Positions 13,330 to 24,151 of a stretch of 64,000 nt of DNA are shown here, piece after piece. The notes beneath the pieces are model-generated. The model was not told where the DNA came from and made no database searches. It worked only from the letters and a program-made list of their open reading frames with translations. The translations under genes were made by a program, and so were the position numbers. The DNA comes from Sympetrum striolatum (taxonomy: Eukaryota; Arthropoda; Insecta; Odonata; Libellulidae). The stretch is from NCBI GenBank assembly GCA_947579665.1, contig OX388352.1, forward strand, positions 34,218,216 through 34,282,215. Direction: 5' to 3'. The stretch's first letter is position 1; each line of letters starts with the position of its first letter.

Positions 13330-14345
13330 AATTTTTACGACGTATTGGCCATAACCTGTAACCGCCATAAAAATTGCGATTTTGATCCTCAGTGTCATGG
13401 GTTCGATTCCAGAGGGCCCCAAAGTCACGATTTTCTCCATAAGAATACATGGCGGGGATTTTCGAAAATTTTTTTGAGGTACTTCCCGGAGAGAGAAAGA
13501 GTTGAAACTCGAGGGATCGCTAGAAGCAGTGCGTATCCAACGAAAATCAGAAAAAAATCTTAGAATATAGTCTACGGTTCGATGCTAGGTCGGGGCAAAA
13601 ATCGGCCGTTTAAAATGCATTGCGGCGATTTTGAAGATTTTTTTTGGATCCTTTCCCGATAACATGGATATTCGAAACTCGGCACGTGGATAGATATCAT
13701 CAATATACTTCATAATCAAATTTTACATGTTCGCTGATTATCCTTGGTTCGATCCCAGAGGGCCATTTGCACTTCTCAATGCATTTCTTACGGAGATAAC
13801 GGAAACAAAATTTAGGTACTTTCCGGCATTCTATCAACTTCAAACTTTGCATGATACAAGAACAAGTCTTTACAAATCAAACTGTGCATTCACAGTTTGC
13901 AATACGTCCTGGGTTCGACACCAGGTGTCTCTGAAATCAGAAGTTGATCCGATTTTTAAGAATTATTTTGAAACCTTTCACAATGAAATAGAAACTTGAA
14001 ATTCGGCATATATATAGAGATCATAAATAACTTTCAGAAACATGTTTTTGATTTCCACGATCGTCCTTGGTTCGAGTCCCGAAAGGCATTAACATTCGTG
14101 AAAATTAGAACGTTTTTTGAGGCAGTTATAGCCATTATTTCTGCTTGAATTTTCACACATAGTTAGATATGGTGATCTTCTATTGTGTTTCATAGTAGGT
14201 TTACCAGTAAGACCCGGGTTCGATGCTAGACGATGAAATTTCAGCGAATTTTAAGAAAAATTTAAATCCTTTTTTTTCTTTTGAGGACCGTCCCGATATG
14301 ATGCCGAAAAGAAATTAGTATGGCCGATCTGCTTGCAGTATGCAA
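13330..14345 (+). repeat. tandem array of ~150-176 bp units with tRNA box-B-like motifs
   Basis: Six diverged units, each with a GGTTCGA-type motif at 13400, 13576, 13746, 13912, 14069 and 14217 (spacings 176, 170, 166, 157 and 148). After each motif the same order recurs: a cgattttnaa block, a T-run followed by a gaggtactttcccg-like block, then gaaactcggca and tagata-cat. Regular spacing plus shared internal order shows tandem duplication, not scattered SINEs. No reading frame is conserved across units. Confidence 0.8.
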
Positions 14346-14358
14346 GCAACATTTTACT

Positions 14359-14360
<2 letters not shown>

Positions 14361-14447
<87 letters not shown>
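14361..14447. repeat. (TA)n microsatellite, 87 bp
   Basis: Perfect TA run. Its right edge abuts the 3' end (minus strand) of an RTE-like retrotransposon remnant. RTE elements commonly end in short simple repeats, so the tract could have grown from such a tail. Confidence 0.97.
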
Positions 14448-14449
<2 letters not shown>

Positions 14450-15055
14450 GCGACTGCGACTATCAGCTATTTTCAATCCGACGTCGGATGTAGGCCTTCG
14501 TAAGTTTTCTCTGTCCTGAGCTTCTCGTTACCACGTTACACCTAAGCACTTGATAATATCTCTATTCCAGCTGTCCTTAGGTCTTCACATCTCTTGGTGT
14601 CCAGTTGAGAATTGAAGATGTCCAGAAGTTGTCGTTTCATCTTGCCGGGGGCCGGCCCACTTCTATTTTAGTGATCTTACCTTGTCTATCATGCCCGTCA
14701 CTTCAGTCATCGTCCTCACCCAGGTGTTGCGTTTCCTGTCTCGTCTTGTGATTCCATGTATGCCTCGGTCCATGCTCCTTTGCGTTGACTGAAGTCGCTG
14801 GGTCATTGCTATATTTAACACCTAAGTTTCAACATAAGTGAGGACAAGTAGAATACTTTGGTTGAAGACCTCTTCAAATCATAGGCATTCTTGACTTCAG
14901 AATGTGTGGGTTCCTTCCAAAGGCACTCCAACCAAGTCTCATTCTTCCGTTTACTTCATTAATCCTGTTTTTATCTCCTGTTGTTACAAGTTGTCCTAAG
15001 TACGTGTATTCCAAGCAAACGTCTAGAGGTTTTTCTTGAAGTTGGCACTTTTCTG
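14448..15055 (-). pseudogene. RTE/BovB-like non-LTR retrotransposon, C-terminal RT-region remnant
   Basis: Read on the minus strand, several frames joined by frameshifts and stops give the tail of a non-LTR retrotransposon polyprotein. The order is YTYLGQLVTTGD (near 15002-15020), then NGRMRLGWSAFG, then MTQRLQSTQRSM, then ITRRDRKRNTWVRTMTEV, then a WAG motif, then a W-RDI-KCLG-like segment (near 14545-14585). This is the usual sequence of motifs in RTE-type elements downstream of the reverse-transcriptase core. The catalytic FADD region is missing. The remnant ends at the (TA)n tract. Clearly non-functional; clade assignment is from motif memory. Confidence 0.8.
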
Positions 15056-15425
15056 ACCGTAAATATATGTTTATAAAAATATAGGACTGTTAGTATGCCA
15101 AAATTCCTAAATATTTCAAGTGGTATACTGTTGCTAAATGTTGGGAGCCCCAATGTATTATAGTACCGCATAGTAGAGATCCTCCGCGGGAATTTTGATG
15201 CATCCCCTTCTCGGAGGGGTACACCCCCACTCACGCTAACACCCTACCTCGTATACTCCACAAAGTGACCTTCACTTCCTCGTGGTTGCCAGCTATCGCT
15301 AATCGTTCTCTTGTTTTTCTTCAAAATATGCAGTGTGTACGCCTAAGGAATTTGCGAATTTAGAGAATTTGACAACACTGCCATGCATAGTAGAGAATCA
15401 CTGCATGAAAGTGGGGGAAGGGAAT

Positions 15426-15477
15426 CATCGTAAAGAAACACTTAGTAACTTCCACTACTAAGTGTTTCTTTACGATG
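15426..15477. repeat. perfect 22-bp hairpin
   Basis: Left arm catcgtaaagaaacacttag plus ta (15426-15447), 8-base loop (15448-15455), exact inverse right arm (15456-15477). Short gtgggggaaggg repeats lie on both sides (about 15410 and 15525). No flanking target duplication was identified. Confidence 0.85.
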
Positions 15478-15649
15478 GCTTATACTGAGTTCCACCAAGT
15501 GAGGATTGAACATAGTAATTATATGTGGGGGAAGGGATATCACTGGTGGAGGCATTCAGAGGTGGGGTAGGTTGTCGATGATTCGCCCACTGGTACCGAA
15601 AAAGACTCTTTACTACACGGTACTATACCAATAGCGGGGTATTTTGCCA

Positions 15650-15685
15650 CTGCATTTCGTCGGACATCGCGAAAGTTTGTCATAC
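15650..15685 (+). repeat. short dispersed repeat fragment (paired with 13083-13118)
   Basis: Second copy of the segment just before the (AT)n tract. The shared tail gcgaaagtttgtcat is the clearest part. The surrounding 66-codon minus-strand frame is not conserved in the other copy. Confidence 0.6.
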
Positions 15686-17029
15686 TCGCAACGGAATCTT
15701 TGTATTCTTGGGATGTGTCGCAATGTATCCTCCAGTCCATCTTATGTAAGGATTGAAGACCGCATTAATGGCCCTGCCGATCATCCTCAACTATCACTTT
15801 TACGCGTTATTTAGCATATCTTCCCGAGCTGAAGTTGAGGAGAGAGTTGTGAGTTGGTTAACGCGGAGTACGCCAAGTTTGTTGGCCAAAGTTTTCTAGG
15901 ACTTCAGGGTGAACCTCGTCGTTAGGATCGCTCCCAGTCAATGACCGCGAGTGAAGTAGAGCTAAGAAGATCGTGGTTTCATATCCCTACCTTCGCCGGC
16001 TTCGAATTTGATTCTTCGCCCTCCGAATTAAACTGGACTCTTCCTTAATTAATCGACGAAGCCGTTACTGAAGGGAACTCCGTAGCGGAAATAAGGTTAA
16101 ACGATGTAAAATTCCTCTAATTAGAACCCGTTTAAATTGGTTTCCTGGTGTTTATGACTGTTTAAGGTTTGTCCATCTAACCGGGTAACGCAATGCGGTA
16201 TAAGTTCGAAGTTTTGAAAGAGGATTAAGAAGAAAATAAAAATGATTTTATTTAGATTTTGCACACTTGACGAAAACATCGAACTTCTCTTTTGCATGCT
16301 TTTCAGTTTTAACGCAGACGAGTGAAGTTTTAAATCGAAAATGTCTTCGATTAACACTCGTTCATCTTCGGTGTCCTTTTACGCACTAAAAACCCGCAGC
16401 AAGATTTTCAGCGGACCAACAATATCCACTTTGTCTAATGGAACATTAATTAATTTACAACTTCAAAGTTGTTGTTTAAAATTTCTGAGAATAGATTCGT
16501 TCCCGAGCTTTTCGATTGTCAAAAATATAAATTTCTATTTTGTCCCATCGAATTGTTTGCGCCCTAGCCTCGTGCCCTTCTAATCCTGCTTTCATTTTGA
16601 TCCTGATTGGTGTTAATTGCAATGGTATTTTGTGTATGGAGATTTTCGTAGATATTTAACCTATTTACTCTGGAAATAATTTTATTTGCGGAAAAATCCT
16701 ACCATAAAGAATAAAAATGTGCAGCTGAACAAATAATTACATAAAAAATGAATTACATGAAATGCCCTCTTCTGAGAATTATTTTATTGTGTCTATTGAT
16801 TTAATGATTACAAAAAACAAGTATAAAATTTTGAATGCTGATATATTCCGAAATTTCTGTAGTTATAATTTTATTACGCTACATGCTATGCTTATTTGGG
16901 GATTTATTAGTAAGTAATGAGCAAACAGCAAAGTTCCAGTAATCAGAAAGCTGTACATGGTGCTCGCGTAAGTTAGATTTGTAAATACCGTAGTCGAAGG
17001 AAATGTTTGCGCTCTTTAATTGGAGTCCA

Positions 17030-17240
17030 TCAACTACTAATCATAATGTAAAACTGGACATAACGGAGGTTCTACTCCAACAAATGGAAAACAGGAAACA
17101 TATAGGTTCAGACAACATTCCGAACTAACTTCTAAAATGTAAAGGAGAGTCTCTCACCCAACAATTTACCAAACTAATCAGTACTATTTCCGTCCCCTAT
17201 ATGAATGAGAAACGAGCTACATTCAGTGTCCATCTTTTCA
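17030..17240 (+). pseudogene. non-LTR retrotransposon reverse-transcriptase fragment
   Basis: In frame with 17066 the translation includes EVLLQQMENRKHIGSDNIPN, a stop, then LLKCKGESLTQQFTKLI. This matches the N-terminal RT motif that introduces the palm (K-x-x-GxDNIP-x-ELLK...), found in RTE- and jockey-like elements. It has lost the catalytic part and has a stop after IPN. Orientation is opposite to the remnant at 14448-15055, so the two are separate insertions. Confidence 0.75.
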
Positions 17241-18485
17241 TTACCATAATGGACGAGTTAATAAATCTTAGGCGCAATTTTAATGTATATGGTGGAGACA
17301 GATTGAACGATTCTTTCCAATGCCAAAGGTATGCAAATTCCGTTTCACCTTCAGAAGTTTTTGTATAGATTCAACTCATTTGGTATAATTTGGTATCATG
17401 TAACTTTTTTGGCATAAAATGAATATATTAAATCGTAAAATGAGCTCGTAAATACTCACTACACCTTTGTACTTTTTTACAAATTTGATATTTTAATTAT
17501 TTTTGGTTTTAGTGTAAAAGCTGATTGCCTTTTTTCGTCCCTGTATTAAGAGCGAATCCATTTAAATTTCTAGGCATACAAGGTCTTTGAGAATTTGAGT
17601 CAAAACGAGTGTTGAGAATTCGTGGAAAAGATGAAACACTTGCTTTTCATATCTGCAAGCCGTCTGCTTTTCTTGTATAATATAAGTTTATATTAATGTC
17701 AAAATATGCTATCCATATTTCAAAGATGTAGGATTCTAATAGTGCAAGTCTGTTGAACATGAAAATTTACGAATCCGTCCGTAAAAATATTTAAGCTGTC
17801 AGCTGTAATTTATTTACTCGTGCGTTAGTGACATAAAACGTATTCTTGCGTATGGCCTTAAGAATATCTGATTATACTTTATCTCATAGGGCAATTTCAC
17901 ATTTTGCCCAAGAATATTTTGATGCTATACGGTCCTCCTGCGGCTTTTTACTCACGCTGCCCACGGCACAGGTCGCTCCATTTTGGTGAAGCTGGAAGAG
18001 ATAACTCGAAACAAAAGGAACGATGCTTCACCTGAAATAGGTACGGTAAATTCTTTGGCAAGAGCAGTTAACCTTTTTACATAGCTGTCAGCGTTTTGAA
18101 TAATGAGCCATTTTTCCACGGTTGCCACCTGTTTGAGGATTATCTTGGATTTGGCAAATTTACAAAAATCTCACGTGCAAAATGCTGCCAAGCAGGATAT
18201 CAAAGGAGAAATTAGTCTTTATAATAAAAGTATTGCATTTGGCGTGTTCTAATAAAAGTAATAAAAAACTGTCATCAAATATAACTGAACGAAATTTCAA
18301 AAACAACCTTAATTTTCTATAAATTCTCCGATTTAGTTGCAATCAAAGTATGTTTAACCGAGAAAAAAGATTGCGTTGACGCATATGTGAGGATTTATCA
18401 AATGATGATTGATAAATAAAAATGAATGAAGAAAAATGTAATTTCTGAGGAAAAATTGTTGTTGTTCTTAATCTTATTACTATGT

Positions 18486-18733
18486 TTAACCCTTTAAGGA
18501 CCGTAAGAAAAATGCAATTGAAATACCGTTTTCTTCTTCTAAATTGTGTTATTTGGGTAAAATTATGATACCATCTCAATTCTTATGCGAATATATAGCC
18601 TAATTACGTTGGTATAAAATTGGGACAAATATGCCCCTGTGGACAGCCTATTATTAGAATAGGACGGAAGATAAACTAACCAGAAGAGTTTAAATTCATG
18701 GAACAAAATATTCCTTGGTCCTTAAAGGGTTAA
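18486..18733. mobile_element. piggyBac-like MITE, TTAA-flanked, 240 bp
   Basis: TTAA (18486-18489), then CCCTTTAAGGACC; the other end is GGTCCTTAAAGGG followed by TTAA (18730-18733). This gives 13-bp perfect inverted ends (17 bp with the TTAA). TTAA duplication and CCC...GGG termini are hallmarks of piggyBac. The 240-bp body (18490-18729) has no coding capacity. Confidence 0.85.
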
Positions 18734-19228
18734 TGGTGAGATAAATCGGCTCCAGAAATATACAGCAATGTGTTTGAAAACTTAAGAAAACATCAGGAAT
18801 TAAAGGGTCGAAACCCTAACTATGACTAAAATATTAATTACGTGCATAATAACATAAAATTTTCAGAAATTTGACTCATCTTCCTGAATTAAAAATTTAC
18901 GATACTCTACTGTGCTCACTTTAGCCACAAATGGTATATTCACGCTCAAATTATCCGAATTAGGCACAAAAACCCTTTCCATTAGATGGGATAATATTTC
19001 TCTCGCAACTTGCCTGAAACTACTTTAATCAACTTAATGAAGGAGTGCTGAAGGAAGAAAGAGAATGCGAGGCCTTTTAGGATGCCTTTGAAAACCGGTA
19101 GACGAATTTAATTTATTAATGGAAAAGAAACAGAGAATTCCTAAACATTTAGCGAGGAAAAATCTTAAGTTTGAAGTTGCTCAGGGTTCCAACTTCATAG
19201 ATGGCAGTGAATAAATGAAAATTGCACA

Positions 19229-19702
19229 CAGTAAACTCCCGTTTATCCGAAATGATCGGGACGGCGCGGCGGCTGGTTCGGATAACGAAATATTCGGATA
19301 AACTGAAGTCCCGCGTGAAACACCCCGAATTGCCTCAATACCGCGAAATATGTTCATAAAACGTGCGTACGTAGAATGCTGTTGATATGGTTGTGAATAA
19401 GCCTGCATGATTTGACTGAAAATATTTTGTTGACGTGTTAAAAGGGCACCAAAAATGTGATTGAAAACTCGAAGTTTTTAAATGCTGAATAACAAAGCTC
19501 GTTTATTTTGCGTTCTTACAGAAAAAATCCGCCTTATTTGGCAGCGGGAAAGAACAGGAGTTTTAAAGAGGTATCACGAGCAAATAAATAATGGGCGGAG
19601 ATGGTATTCGGTGGGTGGAGGTGGGGTTGGTGCATTCGGAAAAGTTTGGTCGGATAAAGCGGATTTCGGATAAACGCGATTCGGATAAACGGGAGTTTAC
19701 TG
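19229..19702. mobile_element. Tigger/pogo-like MITE, 474 bp
   Basis: Ends are CAGTAAACTCCCGTTTATCC at 19229 and its exact inverse ending at 19702. Subterminal repeats of the motif ttcggataa (several near 19285-19310 and 19645-19690) sit next to the ends, an arrangement familiar from Tigger/pogo elements. The right flank is TA and the left flank CA, so the TA target duplication may have decayed on one side. No transposase is seen. Confidence 0.8.
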
Positions 19703-20789
19703 TACTTTCTATGGAATGAAAGAACTAATTAGGATGTATAAAAGTGGTTGGGAGGAGGGCCACGACTAGGCAAAGCCTTATATTTGGAGGTCAAGCTTTG
19801 AGTATGTGGTGCATTTTCGGAGATAACAACGTTGAAGTCATCCTGTCGTTCAAGGCCATCTTGCGGCGGCAGGGTGTCCCTTCCCTTGCCCTTCGGAAAA
19901 ATCCTTACTTAGGGATCGTGCATACTAATTACTTCCGGTAGCCCGATTAATTTACTCCGTTTAAGGAGAGCCTCCATGACCTAATTGGACGATCACGTGT
20001 GCAACTGTAATTTACGCTGTCATATAGAGCGCGTGGTACGTTTTCTGGGATGCTAGAAAACTTCACGTTTTATGCGATAAAGGTTGCCGCATGGGAGGAC
20101 GTTTATTCTACGTATATGTTTAAGAAAGGAAAGAAGAGCGTGAGTGAGAATCAAAGAAAGTTTTGATTTGATTGATTCTTTTAAAGGTTGATGATCTCGT
20201 TGGTGCGTGCATTTTTATTTCAACAAAGGCATTTTTAATTCACGATTTTAAAGGCAGAATATTTTAAATTTAATTCTGAAGTGCTATTGGCGTACTATTT
20301 ATAGTCGTGTCCAATAGATTTCGAACCCCAAATTTTGACTTTAAATTTCCATATTTTGTAATGTCAAGATTATCCGTTTATTTTTCCTGAGTAAGGTAAT
20401 TATCGAGTTATCATAATCGACATCTCTTTCAAAAATCCGAAGATATTGCCGTTCTCAATCTACAGCTCGTAATTTGCACTAGTCTTAGGAACACTTATAT
20501 GTTATTTCTGTTTCGAATCTCCTGAATGTTTCCGGTCTTATTTTTTCTTAGATATTACGCATAAATTTCGGCTTATATACTATTTTATAAGGTGGTGTTA
20601 AGAATTTTTAGGTTTCGATATAGCTCAATTGAAAATCTTTAAAAGACGCATAAACTGAACTAAAAATCATGCTCCATTTGAACTTCCTACTTTATAGATT
20701 CTTTTATGGAGTAATAATATAATGGTAATATACGGTTTATACATTTGAGACATTTGGAAGATAGGGAGTATTGCATCCAGCCTGTTAAT

Positions 20790-20945
20790 CGTTGTTATTC
20801 TTTTCTAAAAGCAATTGGACAGTTTAGGTCATTTCGCACATGGGGCGAAAACTGGGAATTATCCACCGAGAATCGAACCCGGGGCCGCTTTTGCCAAACT
20901 CCAAGCGCTGCTAATGTAGGATCCTAATCTGCTAATCAGAGAACG
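20790..20945 (-). mobile_element. SINE, same family as 9661-9787
   Basis: On the minus strand: gggttcgattctcgg (B-box, 20868-20881), a short spacer, then atgtgcgaaatgacctaaac and tgtcc. The head includes cgcttggagtttggcaaaag. Matches the family body closely. Confidence 0.78.
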
Positions 20946-21737
20946 ACAACTTAAAAATAATATTTAACGGAAGTTATACATTTTTGGGACTCCTGACTTT
21001 AAGCGTGAGTATGCATCCGTCACATGCTCCTCTGATTCCATTTGAATTGGAAATTTTGTTTCGATCGATAGACATTTCTCAATTTCCCGTCATATTGTGC
21101 TCTTTTACCTCCGGCTTGTGAAACACCATACTTCCATGGTATCCTTACCGGACCAGACTTTCTTTGTGCAGATATTTTTAGCACCGTGTGCCGAGCCGCC
21201 TTTTGAAACTTCTCAACCCCTCATAAGACCGGAATTCTCCGAAATGTATATCGAGAGCTGCTGATTACGGTTATATGTGCTCCCCCAACTATGCCAATCG
21301 AGCCTACTCCTCGCACAGTACATCTTTTGGCGAAAGATACCGAACCCTCCGAGTATTAATTGAGTTAGCGACAGAGAGACTGGAAGTTTTCCTATAGAGC
21401 TTGTCTTTTCCAGAGAAAGGAACATCGCTTCTTTTTGAAGTGAACAAGGCTTCCCTAGCTGTTTCTTCGCTCCGTCGCCGCTCCACACAGCATTTCCATC
21501 CAAATCGTCAACAGCTTCTTTTCTCTCTTACCCTTCCGCCTTTTCGTTCTCCGTCCATTTATAAACTCGTCGTATAAACTTCTTCTCTTTCACCCCATTC
21601 CCGTTTCTTAGCGATTGTGACGAATTTCCCTAAGGGGTCTTTGATTTCCGAAACCGAATTGTAAACGTTTCCAAACGCCCAAAAGATTTCACTCTCTCGG
21701 CGCAGTTTGCTCATAAAAGTAAGCGTTATCAAAATTA

Positions 21738-21956
21738 TACAGGGTGGCGCACTGAATGTCATAGCATTTACTAATTGTCGCATTTTAACTATGATATTAT
21801 AGTACCGATGTTCCATCGGTGCGAGTGAATGCTGTAGTTAGTGGAATTTCGATAGAAGGCATTACAAGTCGGAACCAGTTCTGCACTTATTTTAATAAAA
21901 ATGAAAATGTGTTATATTTTAAACATATGGCATGACATTTCATTGGTAACCCTGTA
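21738..21956. mobile_element. possible short TIR element, 219 bp
   Basis: TACAGGGT at 21738 and its inverse ACCCTGTA ending at 21956. TACAGGGTG-type ends are common in arthropod MITEs, but only 8 bp match here. A small hairpin (accgatg-ttc-catcggt) lies near 21805. Could be coincidence. Confidence 0.4.
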
Positions 21957-23474
21957 TTTGAAGGTGACTTTGAATTCTCTGTCGCACTTTATAGGTAAGA
22001 AATTCAAATATGTTGAATTTTCCGTTAGTTAGATACATATTTATTTATTTAAAGATAATACATCAACCAACAATAACAACTCTCCTCTCTCTCCTCCTCC
22101 AAAGCTCCGATTTTGATAATCGGCCAACGTCGAACCGATTTAAATAGGTTTCTTCCCAATTATTTAATATAAAAACCTTCCAAGTGATATTTTTAGCAAG
22201 CAACTTTCTCGACTTGCGTTACATTGAATAAAAAAAATTCTTTATGGTGTAGAAGTTACGACGAAAATTGGATAATGAAAAATTGTCGATTTCCTTTAAT
22301 TTGCAGCAAGTCTCTGTTTCACATGTTGAGTGAAGTTTCCTCCATTTTAACTTTGGAACCACTTAAAGTGGCATTGTTAGGAAACAGAGAATGGAACAGA
22401 GTGTACTAAAGTTCCTGATTTCGGTTCACGTTCAAGAATTTCATTTATTTAATCTAGGAAGTTTCGCTTCGTTACGGAGCACTTTCGCTTTATTATAGAA
22501 TTTCTACGTAATATTTTGTAGCAGAAATTCTGTTTTCAAAGCAGTTTTCCACTTACTACGCTATAAATTATTCTTTCACTATAATTTTTCTCGATATACA
22601 TTTTTACTAATAGTTTTGCCAGATTCGATTTACGTCAAACTGAGCGCTCTATTGATATTTATTTATTTATCATATAAACTTTTGTTTTGTGCCTGGCAAT
22701 CTTTTTTTGGAATATTTTGACGTATATTCTACGAAATGATTTGTTGCAGTAAATTTTGCTGTGGACATATGCTCCAATCTATTCAAATTATTTTTGTTGC
22801 TTACTCTGGAGAGACTTTTTTCACAGCTCTATTCGTTGTAAATGTTTTCAATAAAGTTTTATTTCCTACGAAATTGTTATCACAGCATGCATTAATTATA
22901 TGACAGTTAAATTTCTCAACTACAAAAGATAACATATCTTAATTTAGCTAAATGAGAGCTTCAGTAATATTAGTTTAGATATGCTATAATAACCAGTTGA
23001 GGCTCTTCTAATTAAATATATATGAAGTTTAGCAAATATTATAAAAATACTTGTGTACTCCGCTGCCACGCATGTCAAAGCTTAATTTTACATTTAAGAA
23101 ATATTTTTTACTATTGTATACATCTAGTCCTTTTAAGACAAGATACGTAAGCAGTAAGTGAGAATAAGTAAGGTTTTTCAACAGTAAAGTGAAAAACCAC
23201 ACTTACATAAAATCGAGAAGATATTAAGAGCCAGAATCAAAAACGAAGAATATCACGAAATTCCATTATTTTTGCAATACTTATGACTGAAAACTCCCAT
23301 TTTAAATACTGCAACATCTAAATCTAAAAAAAATCAAATTCTTTTACCTCGTATCCATGTTAACATAAAAAAAACTTTCTCTAACGAAATTTCTCGAAGC
23401 CACAAAAACAACAATACAGTGACAAAATAATGAAAAAATCGAAGAAACGCTCACTCAAGAAGCAATCGAGGGAT

Positions 23475-23545
23475 ATCGTGGGATCGAACCAAGTATGATC
23501 AGCGTCAGAAGACAGCACATACCGGTGCCAAGGTGACCTGCGGAT
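23475..23545 (-). mobile_element. tRNA-like SINE head
   Basis: Minus strand ggtcaccttggcaccgg, later ggttcgatccc (B-box, 23480-23490), with a tRNA-like distance between them. No acceptor stem seen. Body beyond it not recognised. Confidence 0.5.
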
Positions 23546-24041
23546 TCAAAGAACTAAAAGTTGAGCATGGCACGAAATCAAAAAAGATAGTCAGAAGCGT
23601 ATGATGAAGGAGATGATCGGGAAAGGGTTACCCGAAGATGTAGCTTCGCGTCCGCGAACAGATAAGGTAGGAGGCCTCTTAAGAAATATGCCTGGAATCG
23701 ATAGTAATTATCAACATTGCGGAGTACTTCTGCCATACTGCCACATTAGTTCTCCCCCACAGACCCTATTCAGATTAGGGAGGTGAAGTCCCTCGAGAAA
23801 GATACGTATACAAACGTTTAACTACACCAAACTAAAGACAAGTAAACGTACTTCAAGCATTTACTAGCTATAGTTGTAATGTAAACAAGTATGTATATCT
23901 TTGCTTGGTTACAAAAATCACAAAAGTTACCGTACGGGAGGAAAAAAATCACACAACGGAAACCTCAAGCACCAACGTTTAAGGAAACCAGACTAAGATA
24001 GATTCCAGATGATCAGGCGTTCCTTTGTGGAAAGCCATTTT

Positions 24042-24151
24042 AGATAATGAATAAAAACAATGTAATTTTCCACACTTTTATTTAACTGGCGACCGGTTTC
24101 GCTACCGGAGTAGCATCATCTGGTACAGAAATTTAAATAAATTCATTATCT
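24042..24151. repeat. inverted repeat framing the hammerhead-like motif
   Basis: agataatgaat (24042-24052) and its exact inverse attcattatct (24141-24151) enclose a 110-bp segment holding the ribozyme-like fold. Could mark the ends of a small inserted unit. Confidence 0.55.
24080..24134 (-). ncRNA. hammerhead-ribozyme-like motif (Penelope/retrozyme type), probably degenerate
   Basis: Minus strand: cagatga, then a stem-loop gctac-tccg-gtagc, then gaaa, a palindromic accggt and c. This is the order of a type I hammerhead core (CUGANGA, stem II, GAAA, very short stem III, UC cleavage site). The ACCGGT stem III, short and able to dimerise, is the form I recall from Penelope-like retroelements. 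Outer pairing (ctg/cag, attt/aaat) supports a stem I. The U of CUGA is A here and an extra T precedes stem II, so activity is doubtful. Confidence 0.5.

Larger units (their letters stand above)
15056..18485. other. mostly unassigned DNA
   Basis: Holds the hairpin, one repeat fragment and the RT fragment listed separately. Frames around 15540-15740 and 16121-16583 have no motif support. Confidence 0.45.
19703..23474. other. mostly unassigned DNA
   Basis: A SINE and one weak TIR element lie here. A pyrimidine-rich stretch (about 21380-21620) keeps minus-strand frames of 60-96 codons open, but none has a recognisable domain. Confidence 0.45.

Noticed and set aside
13330..14345. CRISPR array
   Set aside because: Repeats are long, diverged and contiguous, with no short identical repeat and unique spacer pattern; the context is eukaryotic.
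15426..15477. Bacterial-type intrinsic terminator
   Set aside because: No GC-rich stem or T-run and the sequence is eukaryotic.
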